Positions 45,706 to 57,026 of a DNA stretch of 64,000 nt are shown here, one piece after another. Within the stretch, counting starts at the first letter, position 1. The number at the start of each line of letters is the position of its first letter. The stretch is from the NCBI GenBank assembly GCA_051453625.1, contig JBOZIK010000001.1, positions 129,377,156 through 129,441,155 on the forward strand, read 5' to 3'. The translations under genes and the position numbers were made by a program. The stretch comes from Welwitschia mirabilis (Eukaryota > Gnetophyta > Gnetopsida > Welwitschiales). Below the pieces are notes generated by a model, which saw nothing but the letters and a program-made list of their open reading frames with translations, searched no databases and was not told the origin of the DNA.

Positions 45706-46970
45706 TGTGGTGCATATTTGTATAATCTTTTACTTCTTTTATCAAACCCTAACAATCATAAATATTTATTACAAAATAAAACACACTAATATAAATAGGA
45801 GTGGATCTGCGTATCGTAATCCTTCAAAGGCATATGTGAGAAGAAAGAGAATTGATTTCAAATGAAATAATTTTATATTTTCTTTTAAGTAGAATAAAAT
45901 AAACAGCAAATCCAAGAAATAATGCAAAGTAAACACACTATGCAAATGAAATACAAGAGCTACTCTAAATGAAATATCTATTTAATTATCAAATTAACCT
46001 ATCACATATGTTAGCCTTGTATAATCTATATCAATCAAGAAGAACTATTACTAAACCCTAACCAACCTAAGCTATTAGACACATCAAAAAAAAATGAAAA
46101 TCATGCAATGTTAGGCTATGAAATGGAAAATGCAATGCAATGAAATTACTTTAATAGTTTTGACTTTAACAAAGGTTTTTCTTGTGATCTATATCAAATA
46201 TGAAGCTATCATAGAATCATAATTAATATAAACCATAAGGAAGACACACATAATAACATATATAATAAAAACAAACTTTTGATTAAAAGTAAATTAACAT
46301 CTATGTTGTAAAGCAGCAGCACCTTAATGGAGGATATGTAGCCTAACATCAAGGAAGATGTTACTATGTAATAATAATGTATGAATCTCCTACCCTTCAA
46401 TCTCTTATCACAATAATTTCTAATTCTCAAAAAGATAAAATCAAAGTTAAGGATAAAGGAGGCATTTATTCCAATCAAAATCCTTTAACAATAGCAAATC
46501 TAATAGACACAATAAAAACCCTAACAATGCATAAAAAGCACATAACACATTATACAAGTGAGGTGAAACTTGGTGCATTAACTAAAAATAGTGGTCATTC
46601 TTGCTATTATTTAGATGATGATGGGAACAATGCCATATCAACAGAGGTATCACATCAACTTTCATCTTTGTTCTAGTCAACATCCTTATTGGCATACATA
46701 TGATGTCATCTAAGTAATCATCTGAATAATGATGGGGAAGATAGAATTTTTTGATCTATTCAACCAAATGAAATTAGCTTTCTAGATCATCAATTCCTTC
46801 TCAGAATGTGAATCAAAAATTATTCAAAATGCCTTCAAATGTAATAGTTATTGTGCACTTTTGTGATTTTTTCCTTAACTCTCAATACTCGTAATTTTAC
46901 ACTTAAACCTTTCTAATTATCCTATAAAACTACTCAAACTATCCCATCAAAAACATAAAATTTTACATCA
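45706..46970 (-). mobile_element. Solo LTR of the A/B superfamily inside element E
   Basis: 1265 bp; the plus strand starts TGTGGTGCATATTTG and ends ...TTTTACATCA. It aligns in patches with element B LTR (5187-6244): AACACACTAATATA, TTAACAAAGG, CTTAATGGAGGAT, and has the hairpin pair at 46590-46744. Neither flank shows a PBS or PPT, so it is a solo LTR. A clear target duplication was not found. The TATA position is degraded to AATAAAT (about 46464-46471, minus). Confidence 0.7.
46590..46744 (-). repeat. Two hairpin repeats in the solo LTR
   Basis: Copies at 46590-46636 and 46700-46744, 110 bp apart, more degraded than in A and B but with ATTATTTAGATGATGATGG and ATCATCTGAATAATGATGG recognisable. 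Confidence 0.55.
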
Positions 46971-47210
46971 CAAAATTTCTCTATAATTATAATATTAAAA
47001 AAATAACTTAAAAAATTTTACAATAAGGTCAGAATTTTTATTTGTTAGGTAAAATTTTCTCTCATAGGAATTAGTAAGACTTTAGAAAGGAAGAGATTAC
47101 AATGATAAGAATGACTAGATAATAAAGAAAAATAAGGGTACTTGTGCAATCATTTATCTTATGTATTTTAAAAGATAATAATAAATATAAAAAGAGAAGT
47201 GTCTTAACAT
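46971..47210. other. Unassigned A+T-rich stretch in E post-pol region
   Basis: No motif seen on either strand. Confidence 0.4.
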
Positions 47211-47372
47211 AAGTACACTAAGGCAAATATTCTGAAGAGGGGCCTTTAGCAGTGTAACAAGGTAGTTGTGAAAACTCCACCATGAAATCAGTTGATCATG
47301 ATCTAATTTTATAACTCTATGAGTCCTTATTCCTATGGCAGTGATTGCATTCTCTTCATTACAAATGTTTTT
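47211..47372 (+). repeat. Conserved 3' block (partial third copy)
   Basis: TAAGTACACTAAGGCAAATA and the following GAAGAGGGGCCTTTAGCAGTG match 34290-34330 and the inverse of 1600-1650; similarity continues through AACTCCACC, GAGTCCTTA and GATTGCATTCTC. It sits after the integrase of E in the same orientation, so it is either part of E or a remnant of another A-family element. Confidence 0.6.
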
Positions 47373-47763
47373 CTTAAAACAAAGGCTCTTTAACTTGAAA
47401 TTATAAAGAAGACAATCACTCTTTAGGAATCATCTGAGAAATGGTTAGTCTCCAATATTTTTTTCAAACCAAGTAAACCTTAAAAGAAATATAAATGTTT
47501 CACAAAATATCATTGTTTTATTTTAATATTTAAGATATTTAAATAAATGTATCTTTGTTCTATTTATCCTAAAGTAGTAAATTCTTATGAGAATAAAAGG
47601 TCTTGAAATTCAAATGATTGCTATAATCTGGCATAACAAAAATGAGTAGTAGAATAAAAAGTAGCTAGTGCTTTTAATAAAATGTTTTTATTTTGTACTA
47701 CAACCAATAACAAACCTTATATTTTTATATAAAAATAGTTTTAAATAGAAATCATATGTCTTA

Positions 47764-48121
47764 NNNNNNNNNNNNNNNNNNNNNNNNNNNNNNNNNNNNN
47801 NNNNNNNNNNNNNNNNNNNNNNNNNNNNNNNNNNNNNNNNNNNNNNNNNNNNNNNNNNNNNNNNNNNNNNNNNNNNNNNNNNNNNNNNNNNNNNNNNNNN
47901 NNNNNNNNNNNNNNNNNNNNNNNNNNNNNNNNNNNNNNNNNNNNNNNNNNNNNNNNNNNNNNNNNNNNNNNNNNNNNNNNNNNNNNNNNNNNNNNNNNNN
48001 NNNNNNNNNNNNNNNNNNNNNNNNNNNNNNNNNNNNNNNNNNNNNNNNNNNNNNNNNNNNNNNNNNNNNNNNNNNNNNNNNNNNNNNNNNNNNNNNNNNN
48101 NNNNNNNNNNNNNNNNNNNNN
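47764..48121. other. Assembly gap in element E post-pol region
   Basis: 358 N, falling at the end of the antisense ORF. Confidence 0.95.
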
Positions 48122-48304
48122 TATACCCTTCAATCTAACTCTTGTATCTAACTTGTAAGCCATTCTAAGAAAGCATTATATCTATTAGATTCATTGATTA
48201 CAACAAAACTCATCTTAGTAGCTTGGATCCTCAAATATTCTGTGCATAAGTTATGTACTATGAAATCAAAATAAGAAGGAATTTTTCCATGGCTAAAATA
48301 ATCT
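48122..48304 (-). pseudogene. Antisense ORF of element E, distal part
   Basis: The minus strand reads DYFSHGKIPSYFDFIVHN, then LCTEYLRIQ, ATKMSFVVINE and NAFLEWLTS before stops and the gap: about 50 codons free of stops. It lies where an antisense ORF interrupted by insertion of D would continue from 57631. No family is named from the residues themselves. Antisense ORFs between integrase and 3' LTR are known in Tat-lineage elements such as Grande and Retand, which supports this reading. Confidence 0.45.
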
Positions 48305-48719
48305 TATAATATCCCATTTTACTATTTTTATATTACTTTGCATAAAAAGGAAATTTAAAATAATATGCCAAGATTCATAGGAATAATAAGGAATAGTGTA
48401 AAGAAAATAAGGCTTTTATTATTGATAGTAGTAGATTACATTTCACATCATTAGTAAACAGCTTTGGACTAGTTTTTATAGGTAAAGACATGGACTATGA
48501 CCTTATTTCCCCTCCTGGGACTTTTGGGAATTAGCTAAGGTTGTCGTCAGTTACATCTACCTAGTCTATCCACCCTCACCTAATGCCATATGCTTATAGT
48601 ACATAATGAAGGAACACATGTTTACATATTTGGATCACGCCCATTCACATCTCTTGTTAACCATTCTTTGTTAGTGCTTAATACATTTATTCTATAAATA
48701 ATGATTTTGGAATATTACA
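48305..48719 (-). repeat. Element D 3' LTR
   Basis: In sense orientation starts TGTAATATTCC at 48719 and ends ...GGGATATTATA. Aligns over its full length with 57215-57630. Confidence 0.9.
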
Positions 48720-48733
48720 TTCCCTTCCCCTTA
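48720..48733 (-). other. Polypurine tract, element D
   Basis: Sense TAAGGGGAAGGGAA directly before the LTR start TGTAAT. Confidence 0.75.
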
Positions 48734-50290
48734 GGAATCAAGCTCGTCCTTAAGTACAGTGTCTCCTTGATTTGCATCATTTCTAAAGTCATGCTCCTTT
48801 GAATTATTTTCTATATGATTTATAAGACCTAATGGAAAAGAGGAGATATCATTCAATTAATAGATACATTGATAATACAATACAAAAATGGTATATTAGG
48901 CTTTATTAAAAAGTTTGGAAAAGGTCTCCTATATGTACTCCCTATTTTCCCATATTTATTAACTATAATGAATCCATTGAATAAGTACTTCATTTATACT
49001 TTTATTTCTTAGTTATTTAGATCTAGTACTTAGGACATTTTTTTGGTTGAACAGCGAAAGTTAAATTAGGTTTAAGCATGATAAGTTGTCAGTTGAAGGT
49101 GTAGTATTGGTTTCTATCTTCATGGTATGGTTTCATAGAGCTCACATGAAAAACTAAATGTATTTAGGACATTTGAAGAGGAAGCTCTAGTTTGTATGCT
49201 AGATCTCCAATCTTTTTAATAGTCTTAAATGAACTGTAGAACTGTGGTGCCAATTTGCTATACTTTCTCATTTTCAAGGATTTTATTTCTGGCTTGATTC
49301 TTAATAGTACTTGTTCACCTATCTGGAACATGTGGGTCTGGTACTTCTAATCATAACATTTCTTATATCGATCTTGTATTACTTGTAGCTATCTTTTTAT
49401 TTTTTTAATCACTTTTTCCATCATCTTTAATTCTAAAGGTAGTGTCTTTTCTGATCTCTATGAAGGATCTAACAATGTGACAGGGGTAGAATAGTTTTTA
49501 TCATACATGCTTAGAATGGTAAATAGCAGATGAAAGTGTGGAATGTTTGATTATAAGCAAATTCTACCAGATGTAGGTAGTTCTCCCATTGTTTTGGCCT
49601 TCCTACCAAATAACATCTTATAGTATTTTCTAACATATGATTTATTCTTTTTGTTTGGGCATCTGTTTTTAGGTGATATGTAGTATTAAAATTGAGTTTG
49701 GTACCTAAGTGGTGAAAAAAGCTTTATCAAAATTTAGACAAGAACTTTAGATCTTAATCAAATACTATGACCTGAGGTGTACCATGTAATCTAAAAACTT
49801 TCTATATAAAATGAAGGGCTTGTTCTACTACTATATTAGTATTTTAGACTGTAATAAAATGAGCCATCTTTATTAACCTATCTACATAAATAAAAATTAC
49901 ATCATGTTGTTTATTAGTGAGGGATAACCCAATGATAAAATCCATATATATCTCTTCCCATGTCTATTATGGTATTCCCAATGGCTGAAGGAGTCTAGTG
50001 GGTTTTCCTTGGTCAATTTTCATCTGCTATCATATAGGCCAGTTGTAGATGTATTTCTTTAAATTAGCTTTTATTCTATGCCAAAAGTAGCATTTCCATA
50101 ATTGTTAATAGTTTTTGACAAATCTTGAATGTCCTGCATATGAAACTTCATGTAGTTTAAACATTAGCTTCTTTTTCCATGGACCTTATGGAATGTATAA
50201 TTGTTTTCTTTTTAGAAGGAATTCATCCCATGAGATCATGTATGTGTCTACTTATTTTTCTTCTTGAACCTGTTAATATATGTCCTTGAA
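48734..50290 (-). pseudogene. Integrase relic with C-terminal tether region, element D
   Basis: Minus-strand order: zinc region HEVSYAGHSRFVKNY and KCYFWHRIKANLKKYI (50040-50150), core MDFIIGLSLTNKQHDVIFIYVD (first Asp region altered from GLP, about 49890-49950), HGTPQVIVFD (second Asp region, 49760-49790), YHLKTDAQTKRINHMLE where Lys replaces the catalytic Glu of GQTERxN, WENYLHLVEFAYNQTFH, then SKLAPQFYSSFKTIKKIGDLAYKLELP followed by HLVFHVS (49150-49270), the GPF/YRLxLP region. A chromodomain remnant is possible near 48900 but not certain. Confidence 0.85.
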
Positions 50291-50299
50291 GTATGGATC

Positions 50300-50850
50300 A
50301 TCAATCAATGAAGTTTTAAGGATGATGGATAGGTCAGATGTGATAGTGATAGCTAACATACGCCACATCCTACTCAAGGCATCTTCTACTTTATTCTCTT
50401 TTTCAGGGGTGTACTATAATTTGAAGTCATATTCTAAAAGTAACTCACTCCATAGTCTCTGTCGTGTATTTAAAAAGGGTTGTATCTAAAAATACTCTAA
50501 GCTTTTATGATTTGTTTTAAAAAAGAATTCACTTTCCACAAGATAATGCCTCCAAACCTTCAAGGCATACACTATGGCTAATAATTCTAAGTTGTATATG
50601 GAATAATTATTTTCATGATTATTCAGTTTTCATAATTTATATGTAATTACCTAATCATCTTGGCTGAGTATGGCTCCTATTGCTTAAGTAGAAGCATCTA
50701 TGATGACTATAAATGATTTATCTATGTTTGTAATCTTAAGGATCGATGTTGTTGTAAGTAGCAACTTCAATCTAAGAAATGTCTTCTTGCATTTGTCACT
50801 AAAGTGGAATGTATTTGTTGCTCTGGTCAAGTCTGTTAATGGTGCTACAA
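50300..50850 (-). pseudogene. RNase H relic, element D
   Basis: FIVIIDASTQAIGAILSQDD (50660-50720) keeps the first Asp; NYSIYNLELLAIVYALKVWRHYL has the Glu motif; FKTNHKSLEYF has the third motif with Asp changed to Asn; EDALSRM ends the domain near 50370. It joins RT directly. Confidence 0.85.
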
Positions 50851-51610
50851 GTTGAGAAAATCTTGGAATAAATTTTTAGTAGAAGCTAGCCAATCCTAAG
50901 AAGTTTCATCCTTAAGTGGTATCCTTCAATTTTGGCCATTGCCTTATGGCTTATACTTTAGCTGGGTCTATTATAATTCCTTTATTGGGGATGATATGTT
51001 CTAGATAATTGATTTTTATTAAAAGAATTCACATTTGCTTAATTTCACCTTGAATTTATGATTGGATAGAATCTATAGAACTTTCTTCAAATGTTTAATC
51101 TGATCATCCTAGTTTTTAGAATATATTAGGATATCATCTAAAAAGACAACCATAAACTTATCCAAGTATGATTGAAAAATATCATTTATTAAACTCATAA
51201 AAGTGGCTAGAACATTTGTCAAACTGGAAGGCATTACTACAAATTCGTAATGTANNNNNNNNNNNNNNNNNNNNNNNNNNNNNNNNNNNNNNNNNNNNNN
51301 NNNNNNNNNNNNNNNNNNNNNNNNNNNNNNNNNNNNNNNNNNNNNNNNNNNNNNTATGTTATTCTGAAAGTAGTCTTGTAGATATCTTCATCCTTGATGT
51401 AAATCTGATGGTAGCCAAATTTTAAATCAATCTTTGAAAAGTACTTGGTTCCCTGTAGTTGATATAGTCGGTCATCGACCCATGATAACAGGTATCTATT
51501 CTTGATAATTACTTTGTTGAGTTGTCTATAGTCAATGAACAACCGCAAGGTATCATTCTTTTTTTTAATAAATAACATTGATGCCCCCCCTTCCTCCCTT
51601 CTCCCCATGA
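50851..51610 (-). pseudogene. Reverse transcriptase relic, element D
   Basis: [20 protein letters not shown], then [44 protein letters not shown] and [11 protein letters not shown] run uninterrupted from 51608 to 51355. After a 100-N gap come [36 protein letters not shown] (about 51115-51160; LDD for IDD/MDD), then INYLEHIIPNKGI and the FYXKFIPRFS connection. The first half is the best-preserved coding stretch in D. The gap separates codons that are adjacent or nearly adjacent in the family. Confidence 0.9.
51255..51354. other. 100-N assembly gap within element D RT
   Basis: Left and right codons (FRIT / HYEF) are separated by only about two residues in the Ty3/gypsy RT family (FRTRYGHYEF), so nearly nothing should be missing here. 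Confidence 0.65.
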
Positions 51611-52099
51611 TGATACACTAAGGTGAATCTTTCCTTCTAATAATAGTTATTCAATCTGTAACTTTAGTTTTCTTAGTTCTACTATTGAGAAGTAATAAGA
51701 CACTCTGGCTGTTGGTTGTGCTCTAGGGATTAAATTGATTTCATCCTATACTTGTCATTATGTTATAGCATTTTTTAATCTTCAAATACATCTGGAAATT
51801 TCTTTAGTTCTTCTAGTATAGAAGGAACTTCTTTATGATCTTTTGCCTGTACTAGAGTAATAAACACTCATTTCTTGTTGATAGTTTTGTAATTTATTTG
51901 GATGAGGTTAAAAGGATCTCCTTACTTTTTCCCTCCCCTTTAAAAATTTGTTCTTCAAATGAATAATATAGGCATAGGATTCTTTGGTAAAAGTTAATCT
52001 AAACATTATATCTGATTAAGAAAGGGATTTCTAGAATGGCATAGTATTCTCTAATTTGAAAAACATAAAACATATCCCTAGATTATAAGTTATGAATGG

Positions 52100-52300
52100 T
52101 AAAAGTAATAAAAGTAATAGTCCATCTTATGTAAGAACACTGTCCACTGCAACTCCTATTGAGAACTCTTGTTCTTTAAAAAGAGTGATATTCAATTTGT
52201 ATAATAAAGATGAGGAAATAAAATTGTGTGATACACCACTATTAACTAGGCATGAAATAGCAAAAGATGAAATATGACTACATAATTCTAAGATGGAGTT
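52100..52300 (-). pseudogene. Aspartic protease relic, element D
   Basis: NSGVSHNFIS at 52214-52246 on the minus strand corresponds to DSGATHNFIS, the retropepsin active site of chromoviruses, with Asp changed to Asn. It is followed by LLYKLNITLF. The fit to position between gag knuckle and RT is good. Confidence 0.75.
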
Positions 52301-52349
52301 TTAATTGTGAATCACACCTATTTGCATGATAGCATAGGCTCTTTTAGAT

Positions 52350-53565
52350 TATAGGGGCTAATTTTAAAGATTTTGAGGTCAATTGTGCTAAGGAACATTT
52401 GATGGTTGTGCTTTGGAAGGATAGTTTTTGGCAATGTGACCTCTCTTGTGGTACTTATTGTAGGTAAGATTTGTTCTGTATGGCTTCCTTATTAGTGATG
52501 TGGTTGAAGGAGCATGTCTATCTCCTTAGTGTAGTTAGTTCATCCATTTGTTCTCTTGTCCCTAGAGATAGTGCCTTATTTTTTAATAGCCATCTTCTAT
52601 GAACTTNNNNNNNNNNNNNNNNNNNNNNNNNNNNNNNNNNNNNNNNNNNNNNNNNNNNNNNNNNNNNNNNNNNNNNNNNNNNNNNNNNNNNNNNNNNNNN
52701 NNNNNNTTGATTTCTAAAGTGCATAGAATACTTTGAAGTTTGGGTGGTAATGTTGTAATAAAATAATTAATCAACTACTTCTCTAAAAAATTCTTTTGGC
52801 ACTTAATAAGGTGATGGAATTCTTATCAATGTTCATCTAATGGACATTTACCCAAGCATAGGCATTAAAATTCCATCATTTAATCTTTAATAAAATCTTC
52901 TGGAATGAACTTTCTTTTAAAATACTCAATGAAAGTATCCCATGGTATCCTGTGTGGGTGTCTTTATTAACACCTAGCCCATCATTCCTATGTATTTCCT
53001 ATAAGAAATATAGCATCATATACACACCATCTTTCTAGAGGTATATTTCAAAGTTTGAAATAGTTTACTTATTATAGCCTTGCCTTCATATATTTTTAAA
53101 CATGTCATCCATACAAATGCCTCTCCTTCACATTGGTCAATGTTAAAATGGTTGGCTCTATTTGTTAAGAAAGCTTAAAGGTTGACCTCCATGTTTGATA
53201 GCCTTATTTGAATGTTTTGGAGGTCAATATCGGCTATAGAAGTATGTTGTCTTAATGTGGATGATAATTCTTGAGATGTCCTTGGATTGGGTTTTGTAGG
53301 TATTTATTCTAGACAAGAAAGAAGCCTATCAATCCTACTAGCTTCATTTTGGGAGCAGATATTATTAATTTTTCCTTCTAGAGCATCAATTCACTCATTT
53401 ATCTTGTGTTCCATGATACACCAGTTGGTTCGATGTCCTTCTGAACTCATATGCCTCTACCTTATTTTACAATTATTTTCTTGCTTTTCCTCTGCTTTCT
53501 CCTCTGATGGTACTACCTTTTATAGCATTTCTAGTAATATTTGGGGGCCTATAACTGCTTGGTAG
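52350..53565 (-). pseudogene. Gag relic, element D
   Basis: From about 53560 the minus strand reads EKAEEKQENN, MEHKINE*IDALEGKINNI (53370-53412), ASRIDRLLSCLE and NRANHFNID (about 53140), i.e. the coiled N-terminus and matrix-like part of a chromovirus Gag. The zinc knuckle at 52419-52462 reads YNKYHKRGHIAKNY: all three Cys of CX2CX4HX4C have become Tyr by G to A changes. A 100-N gap lies at 52607-52706. Gag function lost. Confidence 0.7.
52607..52706. other. 100-N assembly gap in element D gag
   Basis: Standard-size gap; true length unknown. Confidence 0.9.
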
Positions 53566-53681
53566 TTAAGAAAATAATTAGAAAAATAGTTTCTAGTAGT
53601 TACCTTAGTAACTTGCTGACGTGGCTAACAACTGTCAAAGGGGCTCTATGTGTTGTTAGTGTCCATAATAATATTGAGTAG

Positions 53682-54350
53682 CCAAGTACAACATCAAGCC
53701 TCTAAGTGCAACTTTGGATCCTAACTATGACTTTGAGCCATTAAGTGTGATATCGGACCTTTATGCTGGTGAATAGAACAGGTGATTTTGGAGAGGCGAC
53801 AAAAGATTCTGGGCTTATGGGTGGCAAGTGTTACATCGGCCATTCAAGTGCAATGTTAAATCCTTTTGTGTTAGCAAATAAACAAGTGATTTTCAAGAGG
53901 CAATGAAAGATTCTAGGCCTATGGTTGATAAGTGTAATGTTGAACACCTAAATACAACATTAGGCATCCAAGTACGACATCGGCCACCTAAGTGCAATGT
54001 CAAGATTCCTTGGGTAGGAAAGTAGAATAAGTGATTTTTATGAAAAACTAGTATAATATAGGTCTATGGAGGGAAAGTATGACATCAGGCACCCAAGTGT
54101 AACGTTGATCGCTTAAGTGCGATGTTGGAATTTGAGGAGCTTCAAAGTGCAACATCGAGCTTGGCGAGATCAACTGTGACATCAGCCTTCAAAGTATGAC
54201 ATTAGCCTCCAAAGTGTGATGTCATCCTTCTAGGAGTGCAACATCGGCCCTATGATTTGGCCTCTAAAGTATAACATTATCTATTTGAAAGTGCGATGTC
54301 AGCCTCCAAAGTATGACATCAACCATCTAGGAGTACGATGTTAGCCTTTA
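53682..54350 (+). repeat. Tandem array of about twenty 19-20-bp units
   Basis: Units such as CCAAGTACAACATCAAGCC, CTAAGTGCAACTTTGGATCC and AAAGTGCGATGTCAGCCTCC follow each other at 53682, 53702, 53722, 53741 and so on. Three spacers of about 65 bp (53760, 53864, 54010) are themselves copies of one another, giving a higher-order repeat. Units alternate GACATC and GATGTC cores, so neighbouring units form inverted pairs. Much richer in G+C and CpG than the surroundings. It lies 120 bp upstream of a TATA box. Confidence 0.8.
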
Positions 54351-54471
54351 GTTCATTGTAGTTTAGGGCCTTTATTTTTTCATAGTTAACTGAATTTATT
54401 TACATTTAACTGAGATTTGATTAACTATGGTTAATTATTATTTTAGAATTAGGTTAAACCCTGGTCCACCA

Positions 54472-54480
54472 CTATAAATA
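54472..54480 (+). promoter_or_regulatory. TATA box of the gene inside element D
   Basis: CTATAAATA within ACCACTATAAATAGCTC, a near-perfect plant TATA context, preceded by several TTAACTG/TTAACTATGGTTAA motifs (54380-54450). Confidence 0.6.
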
Positions 54481-57026
54481 GCTCTATGGTTTCCTTATTT
54501 TTTACTTATTTTTATTTTATGCCTCCATAGTTAAATTGGTAGCTCTTTTATTTATTCTTTTACTTATCTCTTTCTTTGATATTTTTATTTTTATCCTTTT
54601 CTTTTATTTTAATATTTTCTTTTATTTTTCTTGTTTTTTGTGCAAGCCCTTCCACAACCTACTTTTTCTTATAAATATGAGTTTTTTCTAGCATTTGTCG
54701 ACACATTTATTCCTCTAGTTAAGGCATTACTTTTAGACCTTGCCCTACCATTTCTTAGAATTCTAACAGTGTCAGGTCTATAGAGTTAGAAATAAATCAA
54801 TGCTTTTTGGAGTGAGGGTTCTTGTGGATCTTCTCCTCTAATATCTTAGATCTCTATGGCTTTCCATATCTCTATCTTTATCATCCTACTATTCTTTTCA
54901 TCTTGGATTTCTTATATTATTTCTTTGATCCACACATTGATACCATTACCCATCCTCACCATGGCCTAATTCAAATTTTATAGGAAAGCATCTGGCTAGT
55001 CTTTGGAATAAGTGAAGGTGATCGTGTTTCTTCCAAGGTCTCTCATTCCAATGAGGACTTTTGTTACTTCTTGGCTAATTGCTTGGATGATTTTGTGTGT
55101 GCGTAGGAGATGGATGCCCATGGTCATGGGATCTCTACTGCCAATTTTAGCACTCCATATTTTGCAGCTTATGTGGAGATGATTGCTAGTAGGGCTTTTC
55201 TTCATGATTAGGTAAGTGAGATTTCACTTACATAATTTACTTGATCCCCTTTTTGATTAGCGGAGTTTCTTTTGATTGCGCCTTGGTTGTCTGTTCTTTC
55301 ACTCTTTCCCAGTTAACCCACTTGAAGAGGAATGAAGATAGAGAAAAGTTTTTTTATGGCCATATCTTATTAGGTTTATATTTTACTTCTAAGGGTCTAG
55401 GGGGTTTATAATCATTTAGGACTATTTCTATAGATTCCTCCTATGTTTTATCTTCTTATGAGATCCCTGCTCGATCTTTATTACATCCTCATTTTTTTTT
55501 GTCTGTGGAAGGTAAATCCTCCAAGAGTTATGACCCTAGAGAGACATCTCAGGGTACTTTTTCTATTCCATCTAAGGTATGCGTTTTGCTAAGGAATCTT
55601 GCTATTAAGTATATTTCTAATAACTTTGGTTTTTGTCATTTAATATTTTATAGATAAGTAAGGCTTCGAGATCTCGTGAATCTTCTCATCAGAAATGTAA
55701 CAAAGCTCCAATAAATTGCCCTGTGCCTATGGAACTAGAAGATGAAGAAGATGTATTTCTTAGCTTTTCTCGATGGCATGGGTCCCATAGGGTATTACCT
55801 ACCACCATCTCTTTTTCCTTTTTTCTCTTTTACCTCTCTCTTTTTTTTTTTTTTTTTTGACATAGGCATTTTATTGTTTTATTTTAGGTCCCTTATATAG
55901 AGACTTTGGTTAAAGAGGATATGGATTTTACCCCATGGCCTCTAGGAAAGCTCTTTCTTTGGTAGTTAAGAAAGGAGTGCATCGCTATAAGTGAAACTTT
56001 TCCTTTTTTCCCCTCTTCATGGATTTATTATTTCCTTCTGAATCTTAAGGAAAAGAGGTACTTAATGATTTTGACACCTTAATGGATTAAAGGGATATGT
56101 TCTATTCCATCCCCTATTTTCAACCTCCAGGTTAGATTCCTCATATTACTTGCCCTTTTCTAGAGCCTCCTCATTACCCACCTGTAGCTTCACAATCCAT
56201 TGTAAATGAATAGGTCCAAGTATCTTATCACATCGATCCGCTCTTATCAATGATGGAGACCTTGTACCCCAAGGTCAATAAGTTGATGAATTAGATAGGG
56301 GATTACTAGTCCCTTTCCAGCCTTCTACATGCATAAGTCATGCATCCTTCATGCTTAAATAATGTCTACACCCAACATCAATCCAAGGTAGTAGATGTAC
56401 CATAGGACTTTGAATATAATCGTTCTACTTAGTTCATTTCCCATTGCTCTCCACAACGAGAATGGCCTACTCTACTCTAAGATTTCTACAACATGGTTAA
56501 TAAGATGGAGTCATTTTACTATATTGCTTATCCTGAAATTGAAAAGTGGAAGTCCATGAGTGATTCCCGTTTAATGTTGAAGAATGAGGTGGAGAACATG
56601 TGTTTTTCAGAGAATATATCATAAGCAGATGCTTCACGTATGGCTATAATAGAAGAAAGTTAGGCTTCCTTGTCTACTCGGCTAGTAAAGAGTGAGAGGA
56701 TGATTCAGACATATGTGAATCATCTAGTTATTACTATTGACGACATCAATGTGTTATACCATGATAGGAAGCTCTCAAAAAAACATTTTTTAGGGAATTT
56801 AATTGCTTATAGTGAGCTTCATATGAAGCTCTATAAGCAGCCATGTCCCATTATTGGGGTAGATTCTATAGTAGCTTCTTCTTCTATTGAAATCAATATT
56901 GTGGTGGTTCCTACATAGCCTACTAGAATGGAAGTAGTTCCAGTTGACACGAAGCCTCCTATCCTAGGCACAGAGGATTACAACCCTATTATCCTCTTTA
57001 TGGAGGATCTTCTTCCTCCTCAGTAG
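54481..57026 (+). pseudogene. Multi-exon gene relic, antisense within element D leader
   Basis: Plus-strand coding pieces are separated by introns with good plant splice sites. Exon 1 (about 54990-55211; ends ...TAG|GTAAGT, originally probably CAG), intron 55212-55312 ending CTTTCCCAG, exon 2 (55313-55576, 264 nt), intron to 55653, exon 3 (55654-55791, 138 nt), a 96-bp intron with an 18-T tract, exon 4 from 55888 to a stop at 57024-57026. All three introns are phase 0 and exon 3 is stop-free. Legible parts: CYFLANCLDDFVCA, HLKRNEDREKFFYGHILLGL, VPMELEDEEDVFLSFSRWHG, YIETLVKEDMDFTPWPLGKL, and a helical C-terminus with KWKSMSDSRLMLKNEVENM. I do not recognise the family. Six to ten stops, most from Gln, Arg or Trp codons. 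Candidates are a captured host gene or an accessory gene of the plant-mobile-domain kind. Confidence 0.55.
56494..57026 (+). pseudogene. C-terminal exon ORF of the gene inside D
   Basis: The longest continuous part of exon 4: from NMVNKMESFYYIAYPEIEKW to ...PIILFMEDLLPPQ before the stop, with only three internal stops in about 175 codons. The 56670-56918 stretch (83 codons) is open. The middle (RLVKSERMIQTYVNHLVITI) is predicted to be helical, possibly coiled coil; the end is Pro/Thr-rich. No homologue is recognised. Confidence 0.5.

Noticed and set aside
54996-55205. 69-codon minus-strand ORF
   Set aside because: Shadow of exon 1 of the gene inside D; the plus strand has splice sites and phase agreement.
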